Source of the DNA: Pseudomonas sp. PDM05
GTDB taxonomy: Bacteria > Pseudomonadota > Gammaproteobacteria > Pseudomonadales > Pseudomonadaceae
Reading direction: 5' to 3'
Assembly (NCBI RefSeq): GCF_014851685.1
Contig: NZ_JACVAC010000010.1
Coordinates: forward strand, 1 to 64,000
DNA: 64,000 bases
Made by a program: the position numbers and the translations under genes
Shown here: one piece after another, positions 1-8,324 of the stretch
Numbering within the stretch: position 1 is the first letter of the stretch
Layout of the letters: every line of letters starts with the position of its first letter
The notes under the pieces: generated by a model
Told to the model about the DNA's origin: nothing
Database searches by the model: none
Seen by the model: only the letters and a program-made list of their open reading frames with translations

Positions 1-102
1 TCAACTTCCTCAGCGCTTCGATGAACTGAAGCAACCTGCTGCCGAAAACTGCGTAACTCATTGTTTACCAAAGAGTTTTCCGTTTCGACTGCGCCGGAAG
101 TG
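1..102 (-). other. Probable rRNA operon leader, running off the left edge
   Basis: No open reading frame is visible here. On the minus strand this stretch lies immediately downstream of a consensus promoter with rRNA-type features, so it is probably the transcribed leader of an rRNA operon whose 16S gene lies outside the window. In P. aeruginosa tyrS is likewise followed by a 16S gene, which supports the reading. The 16S sequence itself is not in view, so this is an inference from the promoter and from gene order. Confidence 0.5.
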
Positions 103-136
103 GGGCGAATTATAGACAGTTACAATTCGCCGTCAA
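103..136 (-). promoter_or_regulatory. Strong sigma-70 promoter of rRNA P1 type, pointing left
   Basis: On the minus strand a -35 TTGACG (131-136) is followed after 16 bases by a perfect TATAAT (109-114). A GC-rich discriminator (TCGCCCCA, 101-108) comes next, and upstream of the -35 the DNA is AT-rich like an UP element. A 16-base spacer together with a GC-rich discriminator is typical of stringently controlled rRNA promoters. It starts only 15 bases past the tyrS stop codon, so tyrS transcripts would read into it. Confidence 0.7.
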
Positions 137-151
137 CACTTAATTACAGGT

Positions 152-1351
152 TTATTCGGATTTGAGCGTAATACGCGCAAATGCCTTCTTCCCAGCCTGG
201 CAGACATGGGTAGCGCCCAGCTCGTATATAAAGGTGCGATCAACAACTTCACCATCTATACGCACGCCGCCCGAACCCAACAGATCACGCGCAACCGCCG
301 AGTTCTTCACCAAGCCCGCCTTATTAAGTACGGCCGCAATCGGCATGGCCTGCGCAGCAGACAGCTCAACTTCCGGCAGATCATCCGGCAGCTCGCCATC
401 CTTCATGCGGTTGCCAGCGCCACGATGAGCGCTGGCCGCAGCCTCCTCACCATGGAAGCGCGCAACAATCTCTTCCGCCAGCTTGATCTTCACATCACGC
501 GGGTTGGCACCTGCCTCGACATCAGCACGCAACGCATTGATCTCATCCATCGAACGGAAGCTCAACAGCTCGAAGTAACGCCACATCAGGGCATCCGGAA
601 TCGAAACAAGCTTGCCGTACATCACGCCCGGCGCTTCCTGGATACCGACATAGTTACCCAGCGACTTGGACATCTTCTTGACGCCATCCAAGCCCTCCAG
701 CAACGGCATGGTCAGAATGCACTGAGCTTCCTGCCCATAGGCACGCTGCAGCTCACGCCCCATCAGCAGGTTGAACTTCTGATCCGTGCCACCCAACTCA
801 ACGTCCGCACGCAACGCCACCGAGTCATAGCCCTGAACCAGCGGATAGAGGAACTCATGAATAGCGATTGGCTGATTGGTTGAATAGCGCTTATCGAAGT
901 CGTCACGCTCAAGCATGCGTGCCACGGTGTACTGGGAAGTCAGGCGAATAAAATCCGCCGGCCCCATTTGATCCATCCACGTGGAGTTGAACGCCACTTC
1001 AGTCTTGGCCGGATCAAGAATCTTGAACACCTGAGTCTTGTAGGTCTCGGCATTGTCGAGCACTTGCTCGCGAGTCAACGGTGGACGCGTCGCGCTCTTG
1101 CCGCTCGGATCACCGATCATCCCGGTGAAGTCACCTATAAGGAAGATCACCTGGTGCCCCAGCTCCTGGAACTGGCGCAGCTTATTAATAAGCACGGTGT
1201 GACCCAGGTGCAGATCCGGCGCAGTCGGATCAAAGCCGGCTTTAATACGCAGGGGCTGGCCACGCTTGAGCTTTTCAATCAGCTCAGCCTCAACCAACAG
1301 TTCTTCCGCACCACGTTTTATCAGCGCTAGCTGCTCTTCAACCGACTTCAT
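152..1351 (-). CDS. tyrS: Tyrosine--tRNA ligase TyrS
   Basis: TyrS charges tRNA-Tyr with tyrosine in the cytoplasm, using ATP. The 399-residue product is the length of Pseudomonas TyrS. It has the class I signatures: an HIGH-like HLGH at residues 48-51 and KMSKS at 226-230. An S4-type RNA-binding domain occupies roughly the last 70 residues. The reading frame is open 15 codons further upstream, but the ATG at 1351 gives the conserved MKSVEEQ start. It is divergent from the M23 peptidase gene, and its stop lies just before an rRNA-type promoter on the same strand. Confidence 0.95.
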   Translation of the reverse strand: MKSVEEQLALIKRGAEELLVEAELIEKLKRGQPLRIKAGFDPTAPDLHLGHTVLINKLRQFQELGHQVIFLIGDFTGMIGDPSGKSATRPPLTREQVLDNAETYKTQVFKILDPAKTEVAFNSTWMDQMGPADFIRLTSQYTVARMLERDDFDKRYSTNQPIAIHEFLYPLVQGYDSVALRADVELGGTDQKFNLLMGRELQRAYGQEAQCILTMPLLEGLDGVKKMSKSLGNYVGIQEAPGVMYGKLVSIPDALMWRYFELLSFRSMDEINALRADVEAGANPRDVKIKLAEEIVARFHGEEAAASAHRGAGNRMKDGELPDDLPEVELSAAQAMPIAAVLNKAGLVKNSAVARDLLGSGGVRIDGEVVDRTFIYELGATHVCQAGKKAFARITLKSE

Positions 1352-1465
1352 AACAGACCCGCAAGGCTCAGATTCAAAAGGGAACCAACCATACAAGATC
1401 AGGGACTAATTACAAGTTTTGCCCTGCGCACGGACACCGTTCAGCAAGCCCAGCGTTCGCGAGCT

Positions 1466-1494
1466 TGCGCCACAGATGATTTGGTTATATTTTA
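1466..1494 (+). promoter_or_regulatory. Possible sigma-70 promoter for the M23 peptidase gene
   Basis: In the divergent tyrS/peptidase spacer, TTGCGC (1466-1471) and TATTTT (1489-1494) are 17 bases apart. They lie about 70 bases before the preferred peptidase start, in AT-rich DNA. The match to consensus is moderate, so this is a suggestion only. Confidence 0.3.
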
Positions 1495-1560
1495 TACAGT
1501 TATTTCATCTTCATCATGTCATTCATCTTTTCCATTTCATCTTCAAAGTCAAAATTACTT

Positions 1561-2979
1561 ATGACCACTGAACCGTCTAAAGCGCCTCCGCTTTACCCGA
1601 AGACCCACCTGCTCGCAGCAAGTGGTATCGCCGCCCTTCTCAGCCTGGCACTCCTGGTATTCCCTTCCAGTGACGTAGAAGCCAAACGAACATCCCTGAG
1701 CCTTGACCTGGAAAGCCCAGTTGAACAACTGACACAAGATCAAGACGCTTCCGACGCACAACAAGCCACAAATGCGCCAAGCGAATCGCCGTTCGCCCAG
1801 ATAGAAAGCGCTCCAGAAGACACCCAGCAAGCCGCCCAGGGTCAACCCGCGCCTGCTGCAGCCACCGCCAAGAACCCTCAGCACCGCGAAGTGATCGTGG
1901 CCAAGGGCGACACGCTATCTACGCTGTTCGAGAAGGTCGGCCTGCCTGCTGCCACGGTAAATGACGTGCTCGCCAGCGATAAGCAAGCCAAGCAGTTCAC
2001 CCAACTCAAGCACGGACAAAAACTGGAGTTCGAACTCACGCCCGACGGCCAGTTGAACAACCTGCACAGCAGCGTCAGCGACCTCGAAAGCATTACCCTG
2101 ACCAAGGGCGCCAAAGGCTTCGCCTTCAACCGCATCACGACCAAACCGATAATGCGTTCGGCCTACGCACACGGCGTGATCAACAGTTCCTTGTCGCAAT
2201 CGGCCGCCCGCGCCGGTCTGTCCCACAGCATGACCATGGACATGGCCAGCGTGTTTGGCTATGACATTGACTTCGCACAGGACATCCGCCAAGGCGACGA
2301 ATTCGACGTCATTTACGAACAAAAGGTCGCCAACGGCAAAGTGGTAGGCACCGGCAGCATCCTCTCCGCACGCTTCACCAACCGCGGCAAGACTTACACC
2401 GCCGTGCGCTACACCAACAAACAAGGCAACAGCAGCTACTACACCGCCGACGGCAACAGCATGCGCAAGGCCTTCATCCGCACACCCGTGGACTTCGCTC
2501 GCATTAGCTCGCGTTTCTCCATGGGCCGCAAGCATCCAATTCTGAACAAAATCCGCGCCCACAAAGGCGTCGACTACGCCGCCCCTCGCGGCACACCGAT
2601 CAAGGCAGCGGGTGACGGCAAAGTGCTGCTGGCCGGGCGTCGTGGCGGTTATGGCAACACCGTGATCATTCAGCACGGCAACACCTACCGTACGCTCTAC
2701 GGTCACATGCAGGGCTTTGCCAAAGGCGTGCAGACCGGCGGCACCGTGAAACAAGGCCAGGTCATTGGCTACATCGGCACCACTGGCCTGTCTACCGGCC
2801 CGCACTTGCACTATGAATTCCAGGTCAACGGCGTACACGTCGACCCGCTGGGCCAGAAGCTGCCGATGGCCGATCCGATCGCCAAGGCTGAGCGCGCGCG
2901 CTTCATGCAGCAAAGCCAGCCGCTGATGGCGCGCATGGACCAGGAGCGCTCCACGCTACTGGCTTCGGCGAAGCGCTAA
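1561..2979 (+). CDS. Peptidoglycan DD-metalloendopeptidase, M23 family (MepM-like)
   Basis: This is a probable periplasmic hydrolase that cuts peptide cross-links in peptidoglycan. From the ATG at 1561 the 472-residue protein has an N-terminal membrane anchor (about 17-34), a Gln/Ala-rich linker, a LysM-like or OapA-like segment (about 109-160) and a C-terminal M23 (LytM) domain (about 330-430). Zinc-site residues are visible: H334 and D338 in HxxxD, and H417 in the HLH motif, with H382 and H415 as likely catalytic partners, so the enzyme looks active. An in-frame ATG at 1516 would add 15 residues before the conserved start and was not chosen. anmK begins three bases after its stop, which suggests co-transcription of two cell-wall turnover genes. 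Confidence 0.9.
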   Translation: MTTEPSKAPPLYPKTHLLAASGIAALLSLALLVFPSSDVEAKRTSLSLDLESPVEQLTQDQDASDAQQATNAPSESPFAQIESAPEDTQQAAQGQPAPAAATAKNPQHREVIVAKGDTLSTLFEKVGLPAATVNDVLASDKQAKQFTQLKHGQKLEFELTPDGQLNNLHSSVSDLESITLTKGAKGFAFNRITTKPIMRSAYAHGVINSSLSQSAARAGLSHSMTMDMASVFGYDIDFAQDIRQGDEFDVIYEQKVANGKVVGTGSILSARFTNRGKTYTAVRYTNKQGNSSYYTADGNSMRKAFIRTPVDFARISSRFSMGRKHPILNKIRAHKGVDYAAPRGTPIKAAGDGKVLLAGRRGGYGNTVIIQHGNTYRTLYGHMQGFAKGVQTGGTVKQGQVIGYIGTTGLSTGPHLHYEFQVNGVHVDPLGQKLPMADPIAKAERARFMQQSQPLMARMDQERSTLLASAKR

Positions 2980-2982
2980 GGT

Positions 2983-4074
2983 ATGTCGCTCTATATAGGA
3001 GTGATGTCCGGAACCAGCCTCGACGGCCTGGACATAGCCCTCATCAAACAAGACTCGGCGATCGCACTGGTCGCCAGCCACTACATCCCCATGCCCGACG
3101 CCCTGCGCACCGAGCTGCTCGGACTGTGCGCCAGCGGCCCGGACGAGATCGCACGCTCGGCCATTGCCCAGCAACACTGGGTTACGCTTGCCGCTCAAGG
3201 CATTCACGCCTTGCTCGACCAGCAAAACCTCAAGCCCCAGGATATTCGCGCGATTGGCAGCCACGGCCAGACCATCCGCCACGAGCCTGCACGGGGCTTT
3301 ACGGTGCAGATCGGCAACCCTGCCCTGCTCACCGAGCTGACAGGTATTACCGTGGTCAGCGACTTCCGTAGCCGCGACGTCGCCGCCGGCGGCCAAGGCG
3401 CACCGCTGGTTCCAGCCTTTCACGAAGCACTGTTTGGTGAACGCACCGGCAATAACGCGGTGTTGAATGTGGGAGGTTTCAGCAACCTCAGCCTGATCGA
3501 AACCGGCAAGCCGGTAGCCGGCTTCGACTGCGGCCCAGGCAATGTGCTGCTCGATGCGTGGATTCATCAACAACGCGGCAAACACTTCGACCTTGATGGC
3601 CAATGGGCAGCCAGCGGCAGTATCGTGCCCCAGCTCCTCAACGCCTTGCTCAGCGACCCCTTCTTCTTGACCAAGGGCCCTAAAAGCACCGGCCGCGAAG
3701 TGTTCAACCTGGGATGGCTGCAACAACACCTCTCCCGCTTGCCTGTATTCGAGCAGCAGGACGTTCAGGCCACCCTACTGGAACTGACCGCCCTGACCAT
3801 CGTGGAGTCTCTGCAAACCGCCCAACCCCAGACCGAAACCTTGCTGGTCTGTGGCGGTGGCGCACATAACTCGACATTGATGAATCGTCTGGCGACGCTA
3901 CTGCCCTCCACTCAGGTCAGCAGTACAGCCACCCACGGCGTAGACCCTGACTGGGTAGAAGCGATGGCCTTCGCCTGGCTGGCCCACTGCTGCCTGGAGG
4001 GAATCGCCGCCAACCGCCCCAGCGTTACCGGAGCACGCGGGCTTCGCGTATTGGGCGCGATCTATCCAGCCTGA
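2983..4074 (+). CDS. anmK: Anhydro-N-acetylmuramic acid kinase AnmK
   Basis: AnmK hydrolyses the 1,6-anhydro ring of anhydro-MurNAc and phosphorylates it to MurNAc-6-phosphate in peptidoglycan recycling. The 363-residue length fits the family. The N-terminal phosphate-binding motif GTSLDGLD (about residues 10-17) and the C-terminal VCGGGAHN motif are present. It starts three bases after the M23 peptidase stop and ends before a strong bidirectional terminator. Together with amgK and murU some 25 kb away, it suggests this strain handles both anhydro-MurNAc and free MurNAc. Confidence 0.95.
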   Translation: MSLYIGVMSGTSLDGLDIALIKQDSAIALVASHYIPMPDALRTELLGLCASGPDEIARSAIAQQHWVTLAAQGIHALLDQQNLKPQDIRAIGSHGQTIRHEPARGFTVQIGNPALLTELTGITVVSDFRSRDVAAGGQGAPLVPAFHEALFGERTGNNAVLNVGGFSNLSLIETGKPVAGFDCGPGNVLLDAWIHQQRGKHFDLDGQWAASGSIVPQLLNALLSDPFFLTKGPKSTGREVFNLGWLQQHLSRLPVFEQQDVQATLLELTALTIVESLQTAQPQTETLLVCGGGAHNSTLMNRLATLLPSTQVSSTATHGVDPDWVEAMAFAWLAHCCLEGIAANRPSVTGARGLRVLGAIYPA

Positions 4075-4086
4075 ACCCCGCACAGC

Positions 4087-4124
4087 AAAACGCCGCTTGG
4101 CCGATTAAAGCCAAGCGGCGTTTT
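4087..4124. terminator. Bidirectional intrinsic terminator, anmK/erpA
   Basis: A 15-base-pair stem (4087-4101 with 4110-4124) encloses an 8-base loop and is flanked by A and T runs on both sides. It can terminate anmK from the left and erpA from the right, matching their convergent arrangement. Confidence 0.9.
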
Positions 4125-4139
4125 TGTATCCGCTATCGA

Positions 4140-4490
4140 TCAGATCGAGAACGAAGACCCGCAACCACAGGTAGTCGTGGCATTAGGGTTCTTGATCACA
4201 AAACGCGAACCCTCCAGACCTTCCTGATAATCCACCTCGGCGCCTGCCAGGTACTGGAAGCTCATCGGGTCCACGACCAGGCTCACGCCCTCGCGTTCGA
4301 CGATGGTGTCGTCATCGGCTACATCTTCATCGAAGGTAAAACCGTACTGAAACCCTGAACAACCGCCGCCCGTAACAAACACGCGCAGCTTCAAGCGATC
4401 ATTACCCTCTTCATCGACCAGGCTCTTCACCTTGTGCGCAGCACCGTGGGTGAATTGCAAAGCCGTGGGGGTGAAGGATTCGACGCTCAT
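4140..4490 (-). CDS. erpA: Iron-sulfur cluster insertion protein ErpA
   Basis: ErpA is an A-type carrier that delivers Fe-S clusters to apoproteins, including those of isoprenoid synthesis and respiration. The product is 116 residues. The three conserved cluster-ligand cysteines are present: C44 in GGGCSGF and C108 and C110 in the C-terminal CGCGSSF motif. The ATG at 4490 follows a GGGAGA ribosome-binding site. An upstream ATG at 4538 would add 16 unconserved residues. It is probably monocistronic, lying between two terminators. Confidence 0.95.
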
Positions 4491-4611
4491 GCTGATAATC
4501 TCCCGGCGTACCGCCGCCATATGCGTAATGGCGGGCATTATCCGCTTCTCCTAGAAAAGCGGTCAACTATTGTTACGGTATATCAATCTGCGCTGGCGCC
4601 ATTAAAAACAC

Positions 4612-4641
4612 AAAAGGCCCGATCAACGGGCCTTTTGCACA
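4612..4641 (-). terminator. Intrinsic terminator of argC
   Basis: A perfect 10-base-pair stem (4612-4621 with 4627-4636) has a 5-base loop. On the minus strand it is followed by TTTTGTGTTTTT. It lies just past the argC stop. Confidence 0.9.
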
Positions 4642-4655
4642 TCCAGTCAGCGGCC

Positions 4656-5690
4656 TTAAGGCAGCATGCCTGCGTGGGACAAGCCCAACTTCTCATCCAG
4701 GCCGAAGAGGATGTTCATGTTCTGCACCGCCTGGCCCGACGCGCCCTTGACCAGGTTATCGATCACCGACAGCACCACGACCAGGTCGCCATCCTGCGGA
4801 CGATGCACGGCGATACGGCACACGTTGGCGCCACGCACACTGCGGGTTTCCGGGTGGCTGCCGGCAGGCATCACATCGACGAACGGTTCGTTGGCATAAC
4901 GTATTTCAAACAGTGCCTGCAGATCTACCGAACGATCGACCACGGTCGCGTACAACGTGGAGTGAATGCCACGGATCATCGGCGTCAGGTGCGGCACAAA
5001 CGTCAGGCCCACCTCCTTGCCGGCGGCGCGACGCAGCCCCTGGCGGATTTCCGGCAAGTGACGATGCCCTTTTACCGCATAGGCCTTCATGCTTTCCGAC
5101 GTCTCGGAGTACAGCGAGCCTACGGCAGCACCACGACCGGCACCGCTGACGCCCGACTTGCAGTCCGCGATCAAACGCGATGCATCCGCCAGCCCGGCTT
5201 CCAGCAATGGCAGGAAACCCAGTTGTGTCGCGGTCGGATAGCAACCGGGCACGGCAATCAGGCGGGCTTGCTTGATCTGCTCACGATTGACTTCCGGCAG
5301 ACCGTAGACAGCCTCCTCAAGCAACTCCGGCGCACCGTGCGGCTGGCCGTACCACTTGGCCCACTCATCGGCATCTTGCAGGCGGAAGTCCGCAGACAGG
5401 TCGATCACCTTGGTGCCGGCCGCCAGCAGCTCACCGGCCAGCGCATGAGCAACACCGTGCGGGGTCGCGAAGAACACCACATCGCAGGCGCCCAGGGTCT
5501 TGATGTCCGGCACGCTGAACGCCAGGCCATCGTAGTGGCCTCGCAGGTTCGGGTACATATCGGCCACGGCCAGCCCAGCCTCGGATCGGGAAGTGATGAC
5601 CACCACCTCTGCTTGCGGATGCTGAGCCAACAGACGCAGCAATTCGACACCGGTGTAACCCGTGCCGCCGACGATACCGACCTTGACCAT
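4656..5690 (-). CDS. argC: N-acetyl-gamma-glutamyl-phosphate reductase ArgC
   Basis: ArgC catalyses the NADPH-dependent third step of arginine synthesis, reducing N-acetylglutamyl phosphate to the semialdehyde. The 344-residue protein has an N-terminal Rossmann motif GGTGYTG (8-14) and the active-site cysteine C150 in PGCYPTA. The start at 5690 gives the conserved MVKVGIVGG. The frame extends upstream to 5780, but without family similarity. It is divergent from hemJ and ends at its own terminator. Confidence 0.95.
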   Translation of the reverse strand: MVKVGIVGGTGYTGVELLRLLAQHPQAEVVVITSRSEAGLAVADMYPNLRGHYDGLAFSVPDIKTLGACDVVFFATPHGVAHALAGELLAAGTKVIDLSADFRLQDADEWAKWYGQPHGAPELLEEAVYGLPEVNREQIKQARLIAVPGCYPTATQLGFLPLLEAGLADASRLIADCKSGVSGAGRGAAVGSLYSETSESMKAYAVKGHRHLPEIRQGLRRAAGKEVGLTFVPHLTPMIRGIHSTLYATVVDRSVDLQALFEIRYANEPFVDVMPAGSHPETRSVRGANVCRIAVHRPQDGDLVVVLSVIDNLVKGASGQAVQNMNILFGLDEKLGLSHAGMLP

Positions 5691-5825
5691 AAACCTGCCC
5701 TCAACGAACCCACTGGAAAGCCGACGATAATAGGGGCCGTATCGTCCTGCGACAACCGCCAACGTGACGTACGGGCGCATCAGCCACTACTATCTTCGCT
5801 ACCGTGAACCTGGGAATAACTAAAA

Positions 5826-6254
5826 ATGCTTTATCTATGGGTCAAAGCCTTCCACATCATCAGCATCGTCTGCTGGTTTGCCGGGCTGTTCTACCTGCCA
5901 CGCCTGTTCGTGTACCACGCCCAAAGCGAAGACACCGTCAGCCAGGAACGCTTCAGCCTCATGGAGCGCAAGCTGTATCGCGGCATCATGGGCCCGGCGA
6001 TGCTTGCCGCGCTGATTTTCGGCGGCTGGCTGATCTACCTGAACCCGAGCATCTTTCACTCGGGCGGCTGGATCCACGCCAAGCTGACCCTTGTCGTGCT
6101 GCTTATCGGCTACCACCACATGTGCGGCGCGCAGGTGAAACGCTTTGCCCGTGGCGAAAACACCCGCAGCCATGTCTTTTATCGCTGGTTCAATGAAGTC
6201 CCGGTTCTGCTATTGCTGGCTATCGTAATTTTGGTCGTGGTCAAACCGTTCTAA
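5826..6254 (+). CDS. hemJ: Protoporphyrinogen IX oxidase HemJ
   Basis: HemJ is a small inner-membrane enzyme that oxidises protoporphyrinogen IX to protoporphyrin IX in haem synthesis. The 142-residue protein has about four hydrophobic segments. It has the family pattern (formerly UPF0093), with a conserved histidine near residue 10 in KAFHIISIVCW and a C-terminal segment rich in Leu and Val. The nitronate monooxygenase-like gene follows 24 bases later and may share the transcript. Confidence 0.9.
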   Translation: MLYLWVKAFHIISIVCWFAGLFYLPRLFVYHAQSEDTVSQERFSLMERKLYRGIMGPAMLAALIFGGWLIYLNPSIFHSGGWIHAKLTLVVLLIGYHHMCGAQVKRFARGENTRSHVFYRWFNEVPVLLLLAIVILVVVKPF

Positions 6255-6278
6255 CTTCAATCACACGGGGTCAATCCA

Positions 6279-7241
6279 ATGTCGCTGCCCGCTCTGCTTG
6301 AACAACGTCTGCGCCTGCCGGTGGTGGTCGCGCCGATGTTTCTGATTTCCAACCCGCAACTGGTGCTGGCCTGCTGCCGTAATGGTGTCGTCGGGAGTTT
6401 CCCGGCACTCAACCAGCGCGAAAGCAGTGGTTTCAAAGCCTGGCTGGAAGAAATCGAAGCGGGCCTGGCGCAGTTGGACAACCCCGCGCCATATGCCGTG
6501 AACCTGATCGTGCACAACAGCAACCCGCGACTGGAGGCCGACCTGGCGATCTGCGTCGAGCACAAGGTGCCAATCGTCATCACCAGCCTTGGCGCGGTGA
6601 AGGAACTGGTCGACGCCGTGCACAGCTATGGCGGCCTGGTGTTCCACGACGTCACCACCCGGCGCCATGCCGAGAAAGCCGCTGAAGCCGGTGTGGATGG
6701 CCTGATCGCCGTGGCCGCAGGCGCCGGCGGCCATGCCGGTACCTGGAGCCCGTTCGCGCTGATCGCCGAGATTCGTCAGTTCTTCGACAAGACCCTGCTG
6801 CTGGCCGGCTGCCTCAACCACGGGCACGAGATCCTCGCGGCCCAGTTACTGGGGGCTGACCTGGCGTATTTCGGCACCCGCTTTATCGGCACCACCGAAA
6901 GCCACGCCCCGGATGCTTATAAAGAGATGCTGCTCACATCGCGCGCCGCCGACATCGTGCACACTCCTGCAGTCTCCGGCGTGCCCGCCAGCTTTATGCG
7001 CCAGAGCCTGGAAAACGCCGGTTTCGACCTCGCTGCGCTGCAAGGCAAGGGTGAAGTCAACTTCGGCTCCAAGCTCAAGCCGTTGAGCGACGAAGCCAAG
7101 GCCTGGAAGACCGTATGGTCGGCCGGCCAAGGCGTTGGTGAGATCAAAGATTTACCCAGCGTCGATGAACTGGTTGCGCGCCTGGATGCCGAATACCGCA
7201 AGGCGCACGAACAGGCGGTACAATTGCGCTGGCCACGCTGA
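6279..7241 (+). CDS. NAD(P)H-dependent flavin oxidoreductase, nitronate monooxygenase family
   Basis: This is an FMN-binding TIM-barrel enzyme related to nitronate monooxygenases, which oxidise alkyl nitronates. The 320-residue length is usual. Barrel signatures include an N-terminal PVVVAPMFLISNP, an AAGAGGHAG phosphate-binding loop (about residues 146-154) and a following GCLNHG segment. Members of this family are often annotated this way without a tested substrate, so the reaction here is uncertain (enoyl reductase or NADH:quinone reductase are alternatives). It lies between hemJ and a DUF805 gene with no pathway link that I can see. Confidence 0.8.
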   Translation: MSLPALLEQRLRLPVVVAPMFLISNPQLVLACCRNGVVGSFPALNQRESSGFKAWLEEIEAGLAQLDNPAPYAVNLIVHNSNPRLEADLAICVEHKVPIVITSLGAVKELVDAVHSYGGLVFHDVTTRRHAEKAAEAGVDGLIAVAAGAGGHAGTWSPFALIAEIRQFFDKTLLLAGCLNHGHEILAAQLLGADLAYFGTRFIGTTESHAPDAYKEMLLTSRAADIVHTPAVSGVPASFMRQSLENAGFDLAALQGKGEVNFGSKLKPLSDEAKAWKTVWSAGQGVGEIKDLPSVDELVARLDAEYRKAHEQAVQLRWPR

Positions 7242-7251
7242 ACCAACCGCA

Positions 7252-7274
7252 AGGCCTGCCGCTTGGGCAGGCCT
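7252..7274 (+). other. Nine-base-pair intergenic hairpin without a T run
   Basis: AGGCCTGCC (7252-7260) pairs perfectly with GGCAGGCCT (7266-7274) across a 5-base loop, 11 bases after the flavin oxidoreductase stop. No T tract follows, so it is not a typical intrinsic terminator. It may pause polymerase or stabilise the 3' end of the transcript. Confidence 0.5.
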
Positions 7275-7310
7275 GCATTACCTCACAGATAAAGTGACAA
7301 GGAAGCCCGC

Positions 7311-8261
7311 ATGAGCGACAACCGTTTCAAGATTGTGTTTGATGGAGCCTTGCTCCCGGGGGTCGAAAGCGCCACTGCCAAACTCAACCTGGCCGAGCTG
7401 TTCAAGAGTGAAGTCGACGCCATCGAAAAACTCTTCACCGGCCGCCCGGTCGCGCTGAAACGCGACCTGTCCCGCCCCGATGCCGAAACCTACCTCAATG
7501 CGCTGAAAAACGCCGGGGTCGACGCACGCATCGAAACCGAGCAACCCATAGCGTTCAACCTTGCCGAAACACACGAAACCGGTTCCGGCCCCTCCGCCGC
7601 CGCATCCCCTTACGCGCCGCCCCGCGCCGCTGTGGGTGACGACTTGCCGGAATTCTCCACCCTGAAGGTGTTCACCATCCACGGGCGTATCGGTCGCCTG
7701 CGCTACCTGGCATGGACGCTGGTGTTGACCGTCGCGATGCTGGTCGCCTCGGGCATCATCGCCACTGCCGGCTTTGCCGTGGCAACCGCCTCGCCGACGG
7801 CAGGCATGATTCTCGGCATCCTGCTGGGTTTTGCGTTGTTCGTCGCACTGCTGTGGGTCAGCGTGCAAATCGCCGTGCAGCGCCTGCATGACCTGGGCTG
7901 GTCCGGTTGGTTGTGGTTCCTCAACCTGGTGCCGCTGGTGAACAGCGTCTTCCCGATCCTGCTGCTGGTATTGCCAGGCAATGCAGGCGCCAACCAATAC
8001 GGCGCGCCACCACCGCGCAACTCCACCGCGGTAAAGGTCCTGGCCACCCTATGGCTGGCGTTTATCCCGGTAATGCTGGCGATTGTGGTGACCCTGGGTA
8101 TGAACGGTTACCTGAACCAACTTGAAGCCAACGTCGACAGCAGCTACGAAAACAGCTCCATCACCTCCGATGCCGACACCGACCAGAGCGTGATCGTTGA
8201 TGAAGACGAAGCGCAAAGTGCTGACGAAGCGGCCGAACCTGTAGACTCTCCAGAACAGTGA
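7311..8261 (+). CDS. DUF805 membrane protein with an extra N-terminal domain
   Basis: The function is unknown. The 316-residue protein has a soluble N-terminal domain (about 1-80, beginning MSDNRFKIVFDG) and a Pro/Ala-rich linker (about 90-112). A DUF805 domain (about 117-240) follows, carrying the typical GRIGRLRY motif, several membrane segments and an RLHDLGWSG motif. After one more hydrophobic segment the protein ends in a very acidic tail (about 270-316). DUF805 proteins are usually only 110-150 residues, so the flanking parts are an expansion. A ribosome-binding site AAGGAAG precedes the ATG. T-less hairpins lie on both sides of the gene. Confidence 0.8.
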   Translation: MSDNRFKIVFDGALLPGVESATAKLNLAELFKSEVDAIEKLFTGRPVALKRDLSRPDAETYLNALKNAGVDARIETEQPIAFNLAETHETGSGPSAAASPYAPPRAAVGDDLPEFSTLKVFTIHGRIGRLRYLAWTLVLTVAMLVASGIIATAGFAVATASPTAGMILGILLGFALFVALLWVSVQIAVQRLHDLGWSGWLWFLNLVPLVNSVFPILLLVLPGNAGANQYGAPPPRNSTAVKVLATLWLAFIPVMLAIVVTLGMNGYLNQLEANVDSSYENSSITSDADTDQSVIVDEDEAQSADEAAEPVDSPEQ

Positions 8262-8264
8262 AGA

Positions 8265-8309
8265 AACGCCCGCCGCCTGTGATGCCTCTGTCACAGGCTC
8301 GGCGGCGTT
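8265..8309 (+). other. Long imperfect intergenic hairpin
   Basis: The left arm (8265-8282) pairs with 8291-8309 through AACGCC/GGCGTT, GCCG/CGGC and CCTGTGA/TCACAGG segments with small bulges, around an 8-base loop. There is no T tract. The SDR ribosome-binding site begins about five bases later, so it may be a processing or attenuation structure. Confidence 0.5.
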
Positions 8310-8324
8310 GCGATGGAGAAAGGC

